Shown: in pieces, positions 43,559 to 51,825 of the stretch
How the letters are laid out: every line of letters begins with the position of its first letter
Position numbering within the stretch: position 1 is the stretch's first letter
Source: JAUXEH01 sp965533275
Lineage (GTDB): Bacteria > Acidobacteriota > Aminicenantia > Aminicenantales > Aminicenantaceae
Direction of reading: 5' to 3'
Length of the DNA: 64,000 bases
NCBI GenBank assembly: GCA_965533275.1
Contig: CBESWG010000010.1
Coordinates: 1-64,000, forward strand
Translations under genes and position numbers: made by a program
Notes under the pieces: generated by a model
Told to the model about the DNA's origin: nothing
The model's database searches: none
The model's input: only the letters and a program-made list of their open reading frames with translations

Positions 43559-46500
43559 CTACTTATATGTCCACTTCCCCTCTTTGAGCATGCGGAGCAC
43601 CTCATCCACGGCGGCCTTGAGCTCGCGGTCAAAGCCAGTGATCTCGTCCTCAGGAGTGTTCTCCACCCAGACATCGGGCGCCACGCCGTAGTTCTCAAGA
43701 TTCACGCCATAGTTGTTGGGTTTGCTGGGATCATAGGTCACGACCAGCGATCCCGGCGTGCGAATCCGGCCGCCGTTTATCAGCCTATAGCTCCCCGTGG
43801 CGATCACGGCCCCGTAGGTAGGCGTGCCCACGATCCGACCCAGACCCAGGTCGCGGAAGCCCATGGGAGTGACCTCGCTGTCCGAGGCTGACCGCCAGTT
43901 GATCAGCATCACCTTGGGGCCCACGATGGCCTGACGCGGCCGCCTTCCTTGGGCGCGCGAAGACCAGCGGTTGTTCCAGTATTCAAAGGCCCTGCGCTCC
44001 AGGATGTCGAGCAGCTGCTGGTCGATGTTCCCGCCTCCGTTGTATCGGATGTCCACGACGATGCCCTTGCGGTTCGTGAACTGGTTGATCTCGTTTTCGA
44101 ACTTCTGCAGCGATGGGCGATTCATGGACCGGATGTGGACGTAGGCGATCTCACCATCCGTGAGTTTTTCCACATAGTCCCTGTTCTGCTTGACCCATTC
44201 CTCATACTTGATGTTCCGGAGCGATGCGACCGTCTTGATCCTGACCTCTCGTGCGCCCGCCAGGCCGGGCTTCGAATTGACCTGCAGTGCAGCATATTCG
44301 TTCAGGGTGTGGTTGAACAGCTTCCAGTAGTTATCCCCTGCCTGCAGCTCCTGCCCATCCACGGCCAGCACATAGTCCCCGACCTTGAGGTCGATCCATT
44401 CCCGGTCGGCCGGGCCGTTCCAGTAGACGTGGCTCACACGGTAATAATCATCAGCCGGCTCCAGCTCGAATCCCGGGAACTGGGTCTGGTAGGTCTCCGG
44501 CCTCTCCTGAGTGGGGCCGCTCACACCGGTGTGCGAAGCATTCAGCTCCCCGATCATCTCGTTGGTCAGGTCATAGAGGTCCTGGTTCTCCCCCACGTAC
44601 TTCAGGAACGGCTTGTACACGGCCTTGATGGCACCCCAGTCGTAGCCGTGCATGTTCTCGTCATAGAAGATGTATTTCATCACCCTCCAGGATTCCTCGA
44701 AGATCTGCTCCCACTCTTTGCGCACGTCGACGGTGACTACCAGATCGAAGCCGACCTTCTTGGGCTTCTTGGATGCCAGCGGCATCATCTGCACGACGTT
44801 CTGTTTGAGGAAGAAGACGGTCTTCCCGTCGGCGCTCACCTGGAGCCCGCGGAAATCGCCGTCTGTAACCTTCTTTTGATCCTTGCCATCGATGCCAATG
44901 CTGAAGAGCCCCGGTCCTTTGTCATCTCGGCTGGTGTAGAAGACCGTCTTCCCATCCTTGGAAAGGAAGAAGCTTCCGACCGGATGTTCTCCTTGGGTCA
45001 GCTGCACGGCACGGCGGTCGATCCTGTCCATGTCGAGCTTCAGGGCTGCTGCTTCTGCCTTTTCCTTGTCTCCTTTCTTGGCAGCCTTTTCCTTCTTGGT
45101 CCGGGCCATGACCAGAGGATCATCCGGATCTTCCGTTTGTTTTTCCAGAGGCAGCACGAACAAGTGTCCCACCCCATTGTCCCGCGTAGAGACAAATACC
45201 AGCTTCCCGTCGTCGGGCGTGAATTCCGCAATATTATCCCGGAAGGGATTTTGAGAGACGTTGTATTCTTTCTTAGCCGCAATATCAAAAAGATAGACAT
45301 CCGTGTTACTGGCGTCGTCCTGGCGGGTGTAGCTGATCCATTTGCCATCATTAGAAAAATCCCACAGGAGGAATCCCCGCGCCTGGTTGTAGGCCAGCTC
45401 CGTCACTTCCCCGTTCGGCAATGCGATCATAAACAGCCGGTTGGCCGCCACAAAAACGATCCGCTTCGAATCCGGCGCCCAAAGATAGGCCCGCTTCTGC
45501 GATTCGTGGCTCGTGAGCTTCCGCCTCTCTCCAGAGGCCACGGTGTAGAGCCAGAGCTCGTCATCGCCGGATTCATCGGAGATGAAGCACACATACTTGC
45601 CGTCCGGAGAGTACTCGGCGCTGCGGTCCCTCCAGGGCGAGGTCGTTATCTGCGTCTTCTCCCCGATCTCTGGATCCGTGGGGACCACGAAGATCTCGCC
45701 GTGATTGTCTATCACCAGGTTCGATCCGTCAGACGATGGTGAGAAATCATCGACCTCCGAGTCGACATGCAGGTACTGCACCAGGTTCTCCTTGAGGTCG
45801 AAGTCCATGGATACCGAGATCCTCTGGGGCTTCCCATTCGGGACATCCAGCCGCCACAACTCGAACTCATTCTCGTACACGATGGTCTTTCCATCCGGGC
45901 TGATAGAGGGATACTGGATGCCGTCCTTCTCATGAAACGTGACCTGGGTGGGCTCCCCTCCTCCGGGGGCGATCTTCCAGATGTTGAAGATATCGTCGCG
46001 CTCGGACATGAAGTAGATCATTCCGTCCTGGCCCCACATAGGGAAGGCATCCTGAGTGTGTGTCCGGAACTGCTTGGTGTCCCGATCCGTGAGCTGTATG
46101 AAGGTTCCCGCTTCAGAATCGCGTACCCAGATGTCGGTGTTGTAGTTCCCGCGGTAGTGCTTGCGCCAGTAACGGAATCCCATGCGGTTGTAGGCCAGGA
46201 GTTTGCCGTCCTGAGACATCATTCCCGCGGCTCCGAAATCGACATCCAGCGGAGTCGGCAGCCCCCCATCTACGCTCACTTGATAGAGTGGGCTGTAGAA
46301 CGTGCCCTTGCGTGAGGTAGCAAAGATCACGTTTTGGCCATCCGGTGTCCAGTAGAGCATGGTGTCGTTGGTGGTATGAAATGTGAGCTGGCGCGGCTCA
46401 CCACCCGCGACAGGAATGACCCATACGTCGTTGTTTCCCATGCGGTTGCTGGAAAAGGCGATCCACTGCCCGTCCGGGGAAAAGCGCGGGAACACATCCC

Positions 46501-46693
46501 GGGCCACGTGTACGGTCAGTCTGTGGGGTTGCGAGCCGTCCGCGTTCGCTACCCAGATATCCCCATGGTATGTAAAAGCGATCTTGTCCTTGCAGAAGTG
46601 CGGGTAGCGCACGAATTTGATGGGCTCCGCATACAGCCCCACACACATCGCTAAAACCAAGATCAACAAACAAAATTTCGCCATGGATTTCAT
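43559..46693 (-). CDS. Tricorn-type self-compartmentalising serine protease
   Basis: 1044 residues. A signal peptide (1-22) leads into a six-bladed and then a seven-bladed beta-propeller (DGSQPHRLTV, PDGQWIAFSSNRMGNNDVW, and similar TolB-like repeats), then the helical C1 region with FYDENMHGYDWGAI (catalytic His), a PDZ domain around residues 750-840 and the S41-like C2 domain with NWRSASDSEVTP (Ser937-Asp938) and GTPTYGAVIATG. In archaea Tricorn trims proteasome peptides in the cytoplasm; bacterial members are often exported, as this one appears to be. It fits the peptide-scavenging gene set. Convergent with the sulfatase gene 72 bases away. Confidence 0.92.
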   Translation of the reverse strand: MKSMAKFCLLILVLAMCVGLYAEPIKFVRYPHFCKDKIAFTYHGDIWVANADGSQPHRLTVHVARDVFPRFSPDGQWIAFSSNRMGNNDVWVIPVAGGEPRQLTFHTTNDTMLYWTPDGQNVIFATSRKGTFYSPLYQVSVDGGLPTPLDVDFGAAGMMSQDGKLLAYNRMGFRYWRKHYRGNYNTDIWVRDSEAGTFIQLTDRDTKQFRTHTQDAFPMWGQDGMIYFMSERDDIFNIWKIAPGGGEPTQVTFHEKDGIQYPSISPDGKTIVYENEFELWRLDVPNGKPQRISVSMDFDLKENLVQYLHVDSEVDDFSPSSDGSNLVIDNHGEIFVVPTDPEIGEKTQITTSPWRDRSAEYSPDGKYVCFISDESGDDELWLYTVASGERRKLTSHESQKRAYLWAPDSKRIVFVAANRLFMIALPNGEVTELAYNQARGFLLWDFSNDGKWISYTRQDDASNTDVYLFDIAAKKEYNVSQNPFRDNIAEFTPDDGKLVFVSTRDNGVGHLFVLPLEKQTEDPDDPLVMARTKKEKAAKKGDKEKAEAAALKLDMDRIDRRAVQLTQGEHPVGSFFLSKDGKTVFYTSRDDKGPGLFSIGIDGKDQKKVTDGDFRGLQVSADGKTVFFLKQNVVQMMPLASKKPKKVGFDLVVTVDVRKEWEQIFEESWRVMKYIFYDENMHGYDWGAIKAVYKPFLKYVGENQDLYDLTNEMIGELNASHTGVSGPTQERPETYQTQFPGFELEPADDYYRVSHVYWNGPADREWIDLKVGDYVLAVDGQELQAGDNYWKLFNHTLNEYAALQVNSKPGLAGAREVRIKTVASLRNIKYEEWVKQNRDYVEKLTDGEIAYVHIRSMNRPSLQKFENEINQFTNRKGIVVDIRYNGGGNIDQQLLDILERRAFEYWNNRWSSRAQGRRPRQAIVGPKVMLINWRSASDSEVTPMGFRDLGLGRIVGTPTYGAVIATGSYRLINGGRIRTPGSLVVTYDPSKPNNYGVNLENYGVAPDVWVENTPEDEITGFDRELKAAVDEVLRMLKEGKWTYK

Positions 46694-46822
46694 CGGACCT
46701 CCTGGATTACTGGGATTCGTGCCTACACACTATCACCCGAAAAAAGGAAAGTCCAGATGAGGAGCGGCACGTGATTCGGGCCTCCTCTAAACAAATGCCG
46801 CAGCAACGTCGCGGTTGCCGAG

Positions 46823-47872
46823 CTAGTCAGTCAAACCCTCAACAGTCCGCTTATCCAGGTCACAGGTCACGGGGAATCCTTTCCCGAGCTGAAACCTGCC
46901 CAACGCGAAACGAGTCTGGCGGCCGAGGATGCCGTCCACCTGCCCTGAGTAATGGCCCAGCTCCTGCAGGCGGGTCTGAATTTCTCTAGCTTCGTCTGCT
47001 GTCCAGCTCCTTTTAAGGAATTCGATGTCTTCCCTGCTGATCTCCTCCCCCACGATAAAGACGGGAGTCCCAGCCCGGATGGCGGGATGATCAAAAAGCT
47101 CCACGATATCCGCGTTTCGCAGGGCGACACAGCCCCAGGTCCAGTTGCGCTCCAGGGCCCAGTTCCGGAGCTGGCCGTGCACCTGGATCTCTCCGCCGAT
47201 ACCTTTGTCCTGGGGAACCCGCCCCAGAGAACGAAGGAACTCATAGCGGATTCGGTCGAAACGGTTGGGATAGTCGATATCAAGTGCCCTGTGGAACATG
47301 GAGTTCCCCTTGAGGTTGGTGATTTGGTAGATCCCCTCGGGAGTGGTTTGGAAATCCTGATGGAGCTTCCTCAGGACAGGATCCCGGCCCAGGATGACTG
47401 GATAGGTTTTTACTGCCTCCCCCCCGTCCCGGACCTCCAGCACGTAGTGATCTTTGTCTATCAGGATCTCCGGTTCTTGCAGGGAACTGGGCAATGGGAC
47501 ATCTTCGCGTGTAACAGAGATCACATTGCTGAACTCTGCTGTGTCGTCTCTTCGATCTATGGCAGCAACATAATGGTAAACAACATCATCAGCGGCAAAA
47601 ACATCGGTGAAGCCAGAACCAAGCTCCCCCTCTGTTATCACGAATCGGGTGATGGGATACCGGACCGGATTCAGGTCATTCGGGGAGATGGGTCGTGTGC
47701 TGCGCAGCAGTGTCAGCTCGCCTTCCAGAAGCTCGCTCGATAGGCGAAACAAGATCAGAGTTTGCCCCTCTTCCCCCACTTCATTTGAGATCTGGACTTC
47801 CTGCGCAAGCAAAGAAGGAAAGGATAAGGTGAGCGAGAGAGCAAGTATTGCGAACGCCTTGAGGCTTCTCAT
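46823..47872 (-). CDS. L,D-transpeptidase (YkuD) with peptidoglycan-binding domain
   Basis: 349 residues with a signal peptide (1-23). Residues 24-130 are a beta-rich, fibronectin-like region. The YkuD domain follows (about 135-275): IQVHGQ (His) and NWTWGCVALRNADI with catalytic Cys248. The C-terminus (about 285-345) is a PG_binding_1-type helical domain (EIQTRLQELGHYSGQVDGILGRQTRFALGRFQ). It should form 3-3 crosslinks in peptidoglycan or attach proteins to it, in the periplasm. The N-terminal region is not a domain I can name. No operon partner. Confidence 0.92.
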   Translation of the reverse strand: MRSLKAFAILALSLTLSFPSLLAQEVQISNEVGEEGQTLILFRLSSELLEGELTLLRSTRPISPNDLNPVRYPITRFVITEGELGSGFTDVFAADDVVYHYVAAIDRRDDTAEFSNVISVTREDVPLPSSLQEPEILIDKDHYVLEVRDGGEAVKTYPVILGRDPVLRKLHQDFQTTPEGIYQITNLKGNSMFHRALDIDYPNRFDRIRYEFLRSLGRVPQDKGIGGEIQVHGQLRNWALERNWTWGCVALRNADIVELFDHPAIRAGTPVFIVGEEISREDIEFLKRSWTADEAREIQTRLQELGHYSGQVDGILGRQTRFALGRFQLGKGFPVTCDLDKRTVEGLTD

Positions 47873-47997
47873 TCATGCATCCTGTATTTCGGACAACCCA
47901 ATATTCTAGCACAAAAGAGAGAAACGTCCAGATGATGGCTATGGGGAGAGGAGATCTATTTGAAGCAGGAAAAGAAGAACGAGAAAGAAGGAATAAC

Positions 47998-48210
47998 CTA
48001 GTTTTTCTGATCCTGCTGCTCTTCGGCGCTGTCGAAGATGAGGCTCTCGCGGTGGACCCGGACCTTGAAGCCCACGATCGTCTGACAGGCCTCTTCGAGT
48101 CCCTCCAGCACGTCCGCGGCATAGAACGTCTTCTTCCGGCTGCCGTTCTTTCTGACTGTAAAAAGAAAACCGTTGTCGATGGTGTTGACCTGAATGCTGA
48201 AAGGATCCAT
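47998..48210 (-). CDS. Small hypothetical protein, 70 residues
   Basis: From ATG 48210, which follows TGGAGG by 5 bases; the longer frame to 48369 would overlap the divergent methyltransferase and is rejected. The protein (QVNTIDNGFLFTVRKNGSRKKTFYAADVLEGLEEACQTIV) has a beta hairpin then a helix and a basic centre, like small phage or host accessory proteins. No family recognised. Divergent from the methyltransferase with two overlapping palindromes between them. Confidence 0.6.
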   Translation of the reverse strand: MDPFSIQVNTIDNGFLFTVRKNGSRKKTFYAADVLEGLEEACQTIVGFKVRVHRESLIFDSAEEQQDQKN

Positions 48211-48259
48211 TTGTGCCTCCAGATTCCACATATTAGTTCTCGAGATCACAAAAAACATC

Positions 48260-48291
48260 ACCCCTAGGGGTGAAATTTGCGCAAATTTCGC
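48260..48291. promoter_or_regulatory. Two overlapping perfect palindromes between divergent genes
   Basis: TCACCCCTAGGGGTGA (48260-48275, 16 bases) and GAAATTTGCGCAAATTTC (48274-48291, 18 bases) are each exact inverted repeats with no spacer and share two bases. They lie 30 bases before the methyltransferase ATG and 50 before the opposing 70-residue gene. DNA dyads for a dimeric regulator are the simplest reading. Confidence 0.65.
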
Positions 48292-48320
48292 TGAATTTTG
48301 TGTAAAATGAAGGGAAAACC

Positions 48321-48956
48321 ATGACACGTCAGGACGAACTGGAGAGGATCTACAAAAACAGGGATCCACAAGACATCCCCTGGATCCGGGAGGATCCGCC
48401 TCCCGCTCTCATCGAAACGATCGAACGGCACAGTATCGGCCCCTGCCAGGCCATCGATCTGGGATGCGGGACAGGGTCCTATGCTTTGTATCTCGCTTCT
48501 CTGGGCTTCGATGTCACGGGCGTCGACTTCGCCCCCTCAGCCATCGAGGCGGCAAAAGCGAAAGCAGAGGCAGCCGGGCTGATCTGCAGATTCATGGTCG
48601 GGGATGTGCTGGGCGACCTGAGCGAGATCGCAGACTCCTTCGATCTTGCCTATGACTGGCACCTGCTCCATCACGTGTATCCTGAACAAAGAGACAGGTA
48701 TGTCAGCAACGTACACCGGATCCTCAATCCCGGAGCACACTACCTGTCCGTCTGTTTCAGTGAAGAGAACCCGAATTTCGAGGGGACAGGCAAGTACCGG
48801 ACCTCCCCGCTGGGTACACGCCTCTATTTTTCCTCAGAAGGCGAGATGCGGGAGTTGTTCGAGCCGAGATTTCAGGTGATGGAATTGAGGACGATCGAAA
48901 CTGCAGGTAGACACACCCCCCACAGATCGGTCTATGTATTGCTGCGAAGACGCTGA
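48321..48956 (+). CDS. Class I SAM-dependent methyltransferase
   Basis: 211 residues, soluble. Motif I AIDLGCGTGSYALYLAS with GVDFAPSAIEAAKAKA as motif II, and FDLAYDWHLLHHV as the post-SAM loop; the final strands (YFSSEGEMRELFEPRF, SVYVLLRRR) close the fold. The N-terminus (RIYKNRDPQDIPWIREDPPPAL) recalls the TehB/thiopurine methyltransferase-like group acting on small nucleophiles or metalloids. AAGGG lies 6 bases before the ATG, directly after the double palindrome. Substrate unknown. Confidence 0.85.
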   Translation: MTRQDELERIYKNRDPQDIPWIREDPPPALIETIERHSIGPCQAIDLGCGTGSYALYLASLGFDVTGVDFAPSAIEAAKAKAEAAGLICRFMVGDVLGDLSEIADSFDLAYDWHLLHHVYPEQRDRYVSNVHRILNPGAHYLSVCFSEENPNFEGTGKYRTSPLGTRLYFSSEGEMRELFEPRFQVMELRTIETAGRHTPHRSVYVLLRRR

Positions 48957-48985
48957 TCGTTCCAGATCCCCTCATCCTGCAGTCT

Positions 48986-49429
48986 TTATTTTTCAGCCAG
49001 ATCAGAGAGGAAAGCGTCGATCTCCTTGGTGAGCCAGGCTCCTTCATCGGCGATGCCCTTTTGGACCCGCACAACATCGGCCATGACATCGGTCTCCGAA
49101 GCGCCGGCAAGATCCTGATCCGTCTCGCACTGGGCGTCAGCAGCGTCCTTCCAGTTTTGATTGATACTTTCTGCGGTCTCATCCGGCACAAAATCGGCTA
49201 GAGTAATGTATCCCCTCTTCAGCTTCCCCAATCCCTCATTATCCTTCGTCTCCAGCATGACCGCCTTGAGGGCGGATTTGATCTCGGCTTTGGGAAAGGG
49301 AAGCATGGACTGCGGTGCCGCGATCCCGAACCGTTCCCTGTCCTTCAAGATGTCGTGGTAAGCGTTAACGATATCGAGCGCATCGGCCGGCACACCGGGC
49401 TCGCCTGGTTTTATGTTTAGTTTGACCAT
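48986..49429 (-). CDS. Hypothetical soluble protein, 147 residues
   Basis: From ATG 49429 after AGGAGG; an ATG at 49444 would add five residues without a ribosome binding site. An all-helical, acidic protein: PADALDIVNAYHDILKDRERF, then MLPFPKAEIKSALKAVML and SINQNWKDAADAQCETDQD. No family recognised. No signal peptide, so cytoplasmic. Convergent with the methyltransferase gene (29 bases). Could be a small regulatory or storage protein; nothing further can be read. Confidence 0.6.
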   Translation of the reverse strand: MVKLNIKPGEPGVPADALDIVNAYHDILKDRERFGIAAPQSMLPFPKAEIKSALKAVMLETKDNEGLGKLKRGYITLADFVPDETAESINQNWKDAADAQCETDQDLAGASETDVMADVVRVQKGIADEGAWLTKEIDAFLSDLAEK

Positions 49430-49606
49430 GTTGCCTCCTAGCACTATGTTCTTAGAATCAAAGGCCCATGTCTATTGGACTTTGGTTCAATACTGAGCAG
49501 TGGGGGCTCTGCACGAAAAAACATAGACCTTCTCGATTTCGGTGTGATAGGCTCATAAAAAAGATTTGTGCAGAAAGAGGTACGTACCTAGAGAAGGAGG
49601 AATTTA

Positions 49607-51694
49607 ATGCCAAGAACCGCTGTATTCTGCTTATGCGTTTTCCTTATGGCCATGTCGAGTCAGGGCACACAAGCGCCACAGATCGACCAGGGCCGAATCG
49701 AAACCCCGGCGCTGGATGTAGACATCAACTATGGAAAGCTGCCCCTCTATTTCATCCCCAATGCAGGGCAGGTCGATGAAAAGGCCCTCTTTTACGCCGA
49801 CACATCGAGATACACACTCTGGCTCACACGGAATGGATTGGTCTTCGACAGCACCCGGTCCACTGATCAGCCACATGTTTTCGAACGGGACGTTTCACGC
49901 CTCGAATTCATAGATCCGAATCCTTACACAGCGATAATCCCAGAGGACCGCGCAGCATACAGGGTCAGTTACTTCAATCAAAAGGATAAGGCAGACTGGC
50001 GGGCCGGCATAGAAACTTCCAGGGCTGTCCTCTATGCGGATCTGTATCCCGATATAGACCTCAGGATCTATGGCGTGGAGAAGGAGATCGAGTATGATTT
50101 CATCGTCAGGCCAGGGGGAGACACGCGAGACATCGGTTTCGAATACCGCGATGTCCAAGGTACACGGCTAGACACGAGTGGAAACCTGATCATCGAGACA
50201 GAATTCGGTGAGATGAGACACACACGCCCTGTGGCCTTCCAGGAAATCGACGGCAGGCGCGTCGCGGTAGAGGCCCGGTTCGCAAACATCGGTGAGAACG
50301 CCTACGGCTTCCGGGTCGGCGAATACGATCGGAGCAGGGACCTGATCATCGATCCCCTGGTCATCGTGTATGCCACCTATATCGGCGGCTCCAACGGGGA
50401 AGGATCGACCTATGTTGCCGTGGACAGCACAGGAGCGGCCTATCTGACAAGCTGGATCAATTCCAAGACCTTTCCGACCAAGAATCCCCTCTTCCCCAAA
50501 TTCAGCGGAGTAACCGATTCATGTGTTACCAAGGTCAGCCCGGAAGGGAACGCCCTCGTCTACTCGACGTATTTGGGAGGCATCGAACGGGACGGGGGCC
50601 TGGATATCGCCGTGGATGACGCCGGGGCGGCCTATGTGACCGGGGTCGCCAGGGAAGGATTCCCTACCCAGAACGCCTTGTATGAGTATCAAGGCATGGC
50701 AGATGCCTTCATCACCAAGGTCGATCCCACCGGAACTGCACTTGTTTACTCCACCTGCTTCGGTGGCTCGGACTGGGACCGCTCCCATGGGATCGCCGTC
50801 GATGCCAAGGGAAACGCATACATCTGCGGGATCACCTGGTCCACCGACATGCCGACACGACGCGCCTTCCAGAAAAAAAACAGTGGCAACGGCGAAGCCT
50901 TCGTGGCCAAGATCGATCCCACAGGGAGCAAGCTGATCTTCGCCACTTACCTGGGCGGCTCAGGTCAAGAAACCGCCATCGATCTGACCATAGATGACCA
51001 AGGCCATGTCTATATCGTAGGCGACACGACATCACCGGACTTCCCCAGGCTCAAGGCCTTTCAAAAGAAATTCGCCGGAGAGACCGATACCTTTGTCATG
51101 AAACTGGACAAAAAGGGAAAGAAGCTGCTGTATTCCACCTATCTCGGTGGTTCCAGCACAGACAACCTCCGCGCGGTCGATATAGACGTGTGGGGCAATG
51201 CCTATGTGATCGGGCAAACGGCTTCCCCCGATTTTCCTTTAAGGAACGCGCTTTACGACACACTGGCCGGAGACATCGATGTCTTCATCACAAAGCTCAA
51301 TCCCAAGGGAAAGAAACTGCTATTTTCCACGTTCCTGGGCGGAAAAAAGGTGGATTATGGCCAAAACCTGATCGTCGACCTCGATCAAACGATCTACATC
51401 GGGGCCTATACAGAATCGAAAAATTTTCCCACCAAAGACGCCCTCTTCAAGAAATATTCCGGTGAAGGCGACCGGATCCTGGCCCAGCTCTCCCAGGACG
51501 GGCAGAGCTTGCTATTTTCCACCTATTTCGGCGGTGCCAAATGGGAACGCGGATATGGACTGGCGCTCGACTACATGGGAGGGATCTACATCGGCACAGC
51601 TACGGAGTCGAAGGACATGCCGGTCAAGAACGCCTTCCAGAAGAAGCTGCGGGGAAGCAGCGACATGTACCTCGTCAAGTTGATCAAGGAATAG
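49607..51694 (+). CDS. Secreted SBBP-repeat beta-propeller protein
   Basis: 695 residues with a signal peptide (1-22). Residues about 40-235 match the N-terminal domain common in SBBP proteins (DUF7948-like: LYFIPNAGQVDEKALFYADT, then DLYPDIDLRIYGVEKEIEYDFIVRPGGD). From about 260 there are roughly seven SBBP repeats of the form LVYSTYLGG...AVD..G.AYVTG......FPT.NA......G..DAF.TK. These seven-bladed repeats occur in secreted proteins of Acidobacteriota and Planctomycetota; a binding or adhesion role is assumed. GAAGGAGGAAT is the ribosome binding site. It has no operon partner. Confidence 0.9.
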   Translation: MPRTAVFCLCVFLMAMSSQGTQAPQIDQGRIETPALDVDINYGKLPLYFIPNAGQVDEKALFYADTSRYTLWLTRNGLVFDSTRSTDQPHVFERDVSRLEFIDPNPYTAIIPEDRAAYRVSYFNQKDKADWRAGIETSRAVLYADLYPDIDLRIYGVEKEIEYDFIVRPGGDTRDIGFEYRDVQGTRLDTSGNLIIETEFGEMRHTRPVAFQEIDGRRVAVEARFANIGENAYGFRVGEYDRSRDLIIDPLVIVYATYIGGSNGEGSTYVAVDSTGAAYLTSWINSKTFPTKNPLFPKFSGVTDSCVTKVSPEGNALVYSTYLGGIERDGGLDIAVDDAGAAYVTGVAREGFPTQNALYEYQGMADAFITKVDPTGTALVYSTCFGGSDWDRSHGIAVDAKGNAYICGITWSTDMPTRRAFQKKNSGNGEAFVAKIDPTGSKLIFATYLGGSGQETAIDLTIDDQGHVYIVGDTTSPDFPRLKAFQKKFAGETDTFVMKLDKKGKKLLYSTYLGGSSTDNLRAVDIDVWGNAYVIGQTASPDFPLRNALYDTLAGDIDVFITKLNPKGKKLLFSTFLGGKKVDYGQNLIVDLDQTIYIGAYTESKNFPTKDALFKKYSGEGDRILAQLSQDGQSLLFSTYFGGAKWERGYGLALDYMGGIYIGTATESKDMPVKNAFQKKLRGSSDMYLVKLIKE

Positions 51695-51772
51695 CATCTC
51701 GGCCCCCCTGCACACGGGTTTCGGTTTTTTGAAATAATATCCCAGGAGTGATAACCTCATTTCGGGCTCGGA

Positions 51773-51778
51773 TATAAT
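51773..51778 (+). promoter_or_regulatory. TATAAT -10 element before the DUF4091 gene
   Basis: Perfect TATAAT 48 bases upstream of the ATG at 51826; no good -35 is visible. Confidence 0.3.
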
Positions 51779-51825
51779 CACTACCGATCTATGTTATATG
51801 CCCTAGGATCACGGAGAACAGGAGA

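Noticed and set aside
43949..45742. A 597-codon plus-strand frame antisense to Tricorn.
   Set aside because: Tricorn has full catalytic motifs on the other strand; this frame has none.
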